DNA from: Gammaproteobacteria bacterium
GTDB lineage: Bacteria > Pseudomonadota > Gammaproteobacteria > SZUA-140
Length of the DNA stretch: 29,520 nt
NCBI GenBank assembly: GCA_003230195.1
Contig: QIHH01000188.1
Location: 1 to 29,520 of the forward strand
Reading direction: 5' to 3'
Made by a program: the position numbers and the translations under genes
Notes under the pieces: generated by a model
Told to the model about the DNA's origin: nothing
Seen by the model: the letters and a program-made list of their open reading frames with translations, nothing else
The model's database searches: none
Shown: piece by piece, positions 25,720-29,520 of the stretch
Layout: each line of letters opens with the position of its first letter
Position numbering within the stretch: position 1 is the first letter of the stretch

Positions 25720-26747
25720 GAGTGGCGATAGTCAATGATGTGATGGTGGTGGTTGAAGGACTGAAACGTATTTTATCCTCAGCCACCGATCATCAATTGG
25801 CGTGGATTGCTATTAATGGTGAGGAGGCGGTGAATCAATGTGCCAATGATTTACCTGATCTGATTTTAATGGATTTGATTATGCCTGTGATGAATGGCGT
25901 TGAAGCTAGCCGAAAAATAATGGCTGAGACACCTTGTCCAATTTTGATTGTGACCTCTTCAGTTGAAGATAATAGCACGATGATTTTTGAGGCGATGGGG
26001 GCAGGTGCACTGGATGTTGTTAAAACGCCAGTACTAAACTCTTGCGGAGACATTCAGGGTGAACTGACGATTTTAGATAAGATTAAAACGATTGAAAAGT
26101 TAACACGGCCAGTGGGGGTTCGTGGCCGTGTTAATGTGATGCAGCGTGCTTCAAGTTCGCTTGCTCAACGCAATCAATCACTTGTGATTCTGGGCTCCTC
26201 AACAGGCGGTCCACCCGCCCTGGCAAAAGTACTTGCTGACTTCCCCATTGGTTTTTCTGGGAGTGTTATTATCATTCAGCATATTGATGAGCATTTCGCA
26301 TGTGAGTTGGTTGAATGGTTAGGTACGCAATGTAAAATGAAGGTAAAAATAGCGGAAGAGGGCGAGAAAATTTCTCCTGGGATTGTCTATCTCGCCGCAA
26401 CGAATGACCATCTGGTCATGTCTTCCGGTGGACGTTTGACATATACTGAAGAACCTAGGGGGATGGTTTATCGTCCCTCAGTCGATGTTTTTTTTGAAAG
26501 TGTTGCACAACACTGGGGTGGGAAGTTAGTGGCTGCGTTGTTAACGGGGATGGGGCGTGATGGCGCGGCTGGACTGTTAGCGTTGCGTCAAAAAGGAGTA
26601 CATACCATCGCACAGGATGAGGCTTCGTGTGCAGTGTATGGTATGCCTAAAGCGGCGGCGGCACTGAATGCTGCGGTAGAGGTTCTTCCACTGGATGAAA
26701 TTTCAGCAGTATTGCTTAAACGCTATAATAACGTGGTTGTGAATTGA
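25716..26747 (+). CDS. CheB-type receptor methylesterase (WspF position)
   Basis: 343 residues. The receiver domain (about 1-120) begins VAIVND, as in WspF, with phospho-acceptor Asp53 in LMDLIMP. After a linker at about 122-150 comes the methylesterase domain with catalytic Ser162 (LGSSTGGPPA), His189 (IIQHI) and Asp282 (GMGRDGAAG), a complete triad. It removes methyl groups from the receptor when phosphorylated, damping the signal; loss of wspF in Pseudomonas locks the system on. The start overlaps cheA by four bases. The linker DNA contains a perfect 11-bp inverted repeat (26100-26134). Confidence 0.94.
   Translation: MRVAIVNDVMVVVEGLKRILSSATDHQLAWIAINGEEAVNQCANDLPDLILMDLIMPVMNGVEASRKIMAETPCPILIVTSSVEDNSTMIFEAMGAGALDVVKTPVLNSCGDIQGELTILDKIKTIEKLTRPVGVRGRVNVMQRASSSLAQRNQSLVILGSSTGGPPALAKVLADFPIGFSGSVIIIQHIDEHFACELVEWLGTQCKMKVKIAEEGEKISPGIVYLAATNDHLVMSSGGRLTYTEEPRGMVYRPSVDVFFESVAQHWGGKLVAALLTGMGRDGAAGLLALRQKGVHTIAQDEASCAVYGMPKAAAALNAAVEVLPLDEISAVLLKRYNNVVVN
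26100..26134 (+). repeat. Perfect 11-bp inverted repeat in the cheB interdomain linker
   Basis: TTAACACGGCC at 26100-26110 and its exact reverse complement at 26124-26134, separated by 13 bases. It encodes residues about 129-140, between receiver and esterase domains. It could form an mRNA hairpin; no T-run follows, so it is not an intrinsic terminator. Confidence 0.55.
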
Positions 26748-26763
26748 GCATGGGGCAGTCGAT

Positions 26764-27792
26764 ATGAGCAACGTGAGTAAAACATTATCAGATGAGAGCA
26801 GTATGACCGATGAGATTGTAGTGCTGCTGGTGGATGATCAACAGATGGTTGCAGAAGCGATTCGCCGCATGTTGACTGGTGAGTCGAACATTATTTTTCA
26901 TTATTGTAGCGAGCCTAAAAAGGCTGTCGAAATGGCGGTTGAGATAGCGCCGACTACCATTTTGCAGGATCTTGTGATGCCTGATATTGATGGTATGACA
27001 TTAGTGCGTTCCTATCGTAATCACCCAGTATTGAACAATACGCCTGTCATTGTGCTATCAAGCAAGGAGGATCCAAAAGATAAGAGTGAGGCTTTCAGCT
27101 GTGGCGCTAGTGATTACCTTGTTAAACTACCTGATCAAATTGAATTGATTGCACGTATTCAGGCACACTCTCGCAGTTATGTGGCACAACAGCAGCGTGA
27201 CGCCGCTTTCCGTGAGTTACATGAGTTACAAAAAGAGCTGGAGGTCAAAAATGTTGAGTTACAACGTCTCTCTGCAATTGATGGTCTGACAGGTATTCCC
27301 AATCGTCGTTCGTTTGATGAATACATTGCTAAAGAGTGGCGGCGAGCGGTACGTGAAAAAACCAATCTGGCATTGCTGTTGATCGACATTGATTTTTTCA
27401 AAAAATATAATGATGGTTATGGTCATCAGGGTGGGGACGATTGTCTGCAAAAGGTTGCCAGAGCTTTAGCCGATACGATGCGCCATTCATCCGATATGGT
27501 GGCGCGTTATGGTGGTGAAGAGTTTACGGTTGTATTACCGAATACCGATCTTGATGGCGCGATGGTGATTGCGGAAGAGTTACGTCTTGCAGTGGAGCAG
27601 CTGGCGCTTAAGCATGAATTCTCTGATGTGACTGATATTGTTTCGATCTCATTAGGTGCGGCTGGTATTCCACCGCAGTGTGGGGGCGACTGTGGAAGCT
27701 TGATAGCATTGGCAGATGCGGCACTCTATGATGCGAAAGAAGAAGGGCGTAATCGTTGTTGCCGTGCCAAACGTGATAATGCTGCTGATTAG
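26764..27792 (+). CDS. Response regulator diguanylate cyclase (REC-GGDEF, WspR position) with altered I-site
   Basis: Output of the pathway: makes c-di-GMP from two GTP. 342 residues. The receiver (about 16-135) has the acidic pair VDD and phospho-acceptor Asp69 in LQDLVMPDIDG, the same context as WspR. A helical stalk (about 140-170) leads to the GGDEF domain, with DGLTGIPNRRSF, LLIDIDFFKKYND and active site RYGGEEF (Gly250-Phe254). The product-inhibition motif, RSSD five residues before RYGGEEF's Arg-Tyr in WspR, reads HSSD here (His241-Asp244; codon CAT at 27484-27486), with Arg one place earlier. The gene starts 16 bp after cheB with a GGGG-type ribosome site and ends the operon. It should be catalytically active. 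Confidence 0.93.
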   Translation: MSNVSKTLSDESSMTDEIVVLLVDDQQMVAEAIRRMLTGESNIIFHYCSEPKKAVEMAVEIAPTTILQDLVMPDIDGMTLVRSYRNHPVLNNTPVIVLSSKEDPKDKSEAFSCGASDYLVKLPDQIELIARIQAHSRSYVAQQQRDAAFRELHELQKELEVKNVELQRLSAIDGLTGIPNRRSFDEYIAKEWRRAVREKTNLALLLIDIDFFKKYNDGYGHQGGDDCLQKVARALADTMRHSSDMVARYGGEEFTVVLPNTDLDGAMVIAEELRLAVEQLALKHEFSDVTDIVSISLGAAGIPPQCGGDCGSLIALADAALYDAKEEGRNRCCRAKRDNAAD

Positions 27793-27820
27793 AGCGATTG
27801 AACCAGCTGTCACCGCAACA

Positions 27821-29107
27821 TTAATCAGTTTCTTTTTTTTCGTTTACCACCCTTAGCTCGGGATAGATTCGCGCAGTTTTAACGGTATTGTCTGCAATCT
27901 GTACAATTTCCATCGGGTAGCCCGCAATGCGCAGGCTTGTTCCGGGAACGGGAATGGATTCCAGATAGTCGGTGATTAACCCATTCAACGTTTTAGGACC
28001 ATCTGTTGGAAAGAACCAGTGCATGGTGCGGTTAATCTCACGCAAATTAGCGCTGCCATCCACAAGAAAACTGCCATCTTCCTGTGGGTGGATATCTTTA
28101 ATAGCGGTTGCAACGTCTGTGGTGAACTCACCGACAATCTCTTCCAGAATATCTTCTAACGTGACCAGTCCTTCGATATCGCCATATTCATCGACCACTA
28201 GGCCAATACGTCGTTTCTGGCGCTGAAAATTCAATAATTGAGTATTGAGTGGTGTTCCTTCAGGCATGAAATAAGGCTCTTTTGCGATGCCGAGAAGCGT
28301 CTCTTTATTGAAGTCTTCTTTATGGATAAAAGGCAGCACATTACGCACATGCATAATACCAAGCACATTATTAATGTTGTCACGATAGAGCGGAAGGCGT
28401 GTGTGCTGGCAGTTAGTCAGTAATTGAATGATCTCATGGAATTCATCATCAAGGTCTATGCCGATGATTTCGTTGCGCGGTACCATGATATCTTCAATGG
28501 TGACCTTTTCAAGGTCGAGGATGTTGAGCAACATCTTCTGATGACGTTGCGGAATCATTGCCCCCGCCTCGTTCACAACGGTACGCAGTTCCTCTTGCGT
28601 CAGCTGTTGCAGTGCATCACTATTGGGTGTAACCCCAAGCAGCTTGAGCAGGTTGTTGGCGATGATATTAATCGTCCAGACCATCGGGTAACAGATGATC
28701 AACAATGGTTTGAGAATAATGGTGGCTGGAAAGGCGATATGCTCAGGGTTCAATGCGGCTTTTGTTTTAGGGGTCACTTCTGCAAAAATCAGAATCACCA
28801 AGGTCAGCACGCCTGCCGCTGCCGCGATCCAGGCTTCGCCAAGGTACTTGAGTGCAATGATGGTGGTGATCGAAGAGGCTAGGATGTTAACAAAGTTGTT
28901 GCCGAGCAGAATCAGGCCAATTAAACGATCGGGGCGTTCGAGCAATTTCTGCGCACGTTTTGCACCTGAGTGTCCCGTTTGTGCAAGGTGGCGTAGACGA
29001 TAGCGGTTGAGGCTCATCATGGCAGTCTCAGAGGCTGAGAAAAATGCCGACATCAGCAGTAGCAGAAAGAGAACCACGAGCAGTGTGGTGAGTGAAATCT
29101 CATTCAC
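27821..29107 (-). CDS. corB: CorB/YfjD-type membrane protein (DUF21, CBS pair, CorC/HlyC domain)
   Basis: 428 residues in the CNNM/CorB family, implicated in Mg2+/Co2+ transport or resistance. The start is a GTG at 29107 with CAGGA upstream; an ATG four bases further on is out of frame. The N-terminal DUF21 region (about 1-180) has several membrane helices (TTLLVVLFLLLLMSAFFSASE, then GLILLGNNFVNILASS). A tandem CBS pair follows at about 200-330 (IEDIMVPRNEIIGIDLD, then VVDEYGDIEGLVTLEDILEE), and a CorC/HlyC domain closes the protein (DGSFLVDGSANLREI). It converges with the diguanylate cyclase gene, leaving 28 bp. Downstream of ypjD as in E. coli. Confidence 0.9.
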   Translation of the reverse strand: MNEISLTTLLVVLFLLLLMSAFFSASETAMMSLNRYRLRHLAQTGHSGAKRAQKLLERPDRLIGLILLGNNFVNILASSITTIIALKYLGEAWIAAAAGVLTLVILIFAEVTPKTKAALNPEHIAFPATIILKPLLIICYPMVWTINIIANNLLKLLGVTPNSDALQQLTQEELRTVVNEAGAMIPQRHQKMLLNILDLEKVTIEDIMVPRNEIIGIDLDDEFHEIIQLLTNCQHTRLPLYRDNINNVLGIMHVRNVLPFIHKEDFNKETLLGIAKEPYFMPEGTPLNTQLLNFQRQKRRIGLVVDEYGDIEGLVTLEDILEEIVGEFTTDVATAIKDIHPQEDGSFLVDGSANLREINRTMHWFFPTDGPKTLNGLITDYLESIPVPGTSLRIAGYPMEIVQIADNTVKTARIYPELRVVNEKKETD

Positions 29108-29165
29108 GAAGTGTCATCCTGTTTACAGCGTGGTTGGTTGGGGTGATAACGCGAGCGTCATTGGG

Positions 29166-29520
29166 TTATTTGAGTACCACTTCAAGCACGAGCTTGCTTC
29201 CAAGATAGGCTAACAGTACGGCACTAAAGCCTCCCAGCGTCCAGCGAATCGCCTTTTTTCCGCGCCAGCCATATTGCCAGCGACCCCATAGTAAGATTGC
29301 AAACACCGTCCATGCGGTGATCGAAAAGACAGTTTTGTGGGCCAGGTGTTGTGCGAACATATCTTCAATAAACAGTGCGCCACTGGCAAGTGACAGGCTA
29401 TAGAGAATAAATCCAAGCCCGATCATCTGAAATAGAAGGGTCTCCATTGTTTGCAGTGGTGGCAGGGTGCGAATAAAGCCGCCGGGATGTTTATTGTGCA
29501 GGTGCCTGTCTTGTATCGCT
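29166..29520 (-). CDS. ypjD: YpjD-like inner membrane protein (CcsA/cytochrome c assembly family), 5' end outside window
   Basis: The minus-strand frame is open to the edge of the window, giving 117 residues of the C-terminal part. It includes DRHLHNKHPGGFIRTLPPLQ, then METLLFQMIGLGF and several membrane helices (LYSLSLASGALFIEDM, SITAWTVFAILLWGRW, TLGGFSAVLLAYLGSKLVLE). HKTVFSITAW matches the His-containing CcsA-type segment. It is the family member normally found between ffh and corB in gammaproteobacteria; corB follows 58 bp downstream here. An internal ATG at 29447 is not the true start, since homology continues upstream of it. Confidence 0.88.
   Translation of the reverse strand, partial: AIQDRHLHNKHPGGFIRTLPPLQTMETLLFQMIGLGFILYSLSLASGALFIEDMFAQHLAHKTVFSITAWTVFAILLWGRWQYGWRGKKAIRWTLGGFSAVLLAYLGSKLVLEVVLK

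Noticed and set aside
27784..27840. Possible terminator after the diguanylate cyclase gene (CTGATTA / TAATCAG then a T-run)
   Set aside because: The loop would be about 30 bases and the T-run is the poly-Lys/Glu end of corB read backwards; too weak to call.
28424..28882. 152-codon plus-strand open frame
   Set aside because: Antisense to corB, which has clear DUF21 and CBS motifs in the other strand.
1..29520. CRISPR arrays, tRNA or rRNA genes, phage or intact IS elements
   Set aside because: No regularly spaced repeats, no cloverleaf-like sequence and no transposase or integrase motifs were seen in any frame.

Overview
This window looks like a chromosomal segment from a gammaproteobacterium, probably free-living or environmental, with moderate GC content. 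The evidence is the set of recognisable genes (nth, proS, nadC, clpB, cmoA-cmoB, nudF followed by a DUF1249/YqiB-like gene, and corB next to ypjD) and their close resemblance to Enterobacteria/Pseudomonas proteins. The genus cannot be named from the sequence alone. Both ends cut through genes: nth on the left and ypjD on the right.

Layout. 1-566 (-) is nth, truncated at its 3' end. 695-3535 (+) is a very large HtrA-type periplasmic protein made of two protease-PDZ halves, the second catalytically dead. 3616-6930 (-) carries nadC, proS and a lytic transglycosylase, all reading leftward. 7274-9841 (+) is clpB, preceded by a good sigma-32-like promoter and lacking a conserved 13-residue block at the start of its middle domain. 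9884-11987 (-) holds an orphan PAS-type sensor histidine kinase and, just upstream of it, a shrunken PhnD-like binding-protein gene. 12349-14051 (+) is cmoA-cmoB, which makes the cmo5U34 tRNA modification. 14179-14843 (+) holds two small unknown genes. 14861-15952 (-) is a membrane-anchored six-repeat kelch propeller. 16036-17140 (+) is nudF plus a DUF1249 gene. 17296-17436 (+) is a 46-residue very acidic open reading frame. 17721-18533 (+) is a probable outer-membrane beta-barrel.

The centrepiece is 18937-27792 (+), seven tightly packed, mostly overlapping genes in the order MCP, CheW, CheR-TPR, CheW, CheA-REC, CheB, REC-GGDEF. This is the order and domain content of the Pseudomonas Wsp system (wspA-B-C-D-E-F-R), which turns a receptor signal into c-di-GMP. 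The unusual part is the receptor: its periplasmic domain contains a c-type heme attachment motif (CLACH), and three HAMP units follow the second membrane helix. I infer a heme-based (redox or gas-ligand) input to a Wsp pathway. The diguanylate cyclase at the end has the normal GGEEF site, but the first residue of the product-inhibition RxxD site is His instead of Arg, which may weaken feedback inhibition. A perfect 12-bp inverted repeat lies about 100 bp upstream of the receptor gene, and a perfect 11-bp inverted repeat sits in the interdomain linker of cheB.

27821-29520 (-) holds corB (DUF21-CBS-CorC/HlyC family) and the end of ypjD. No tRNA, rRNA, CRISPR array or intact insertion sequence was seen.
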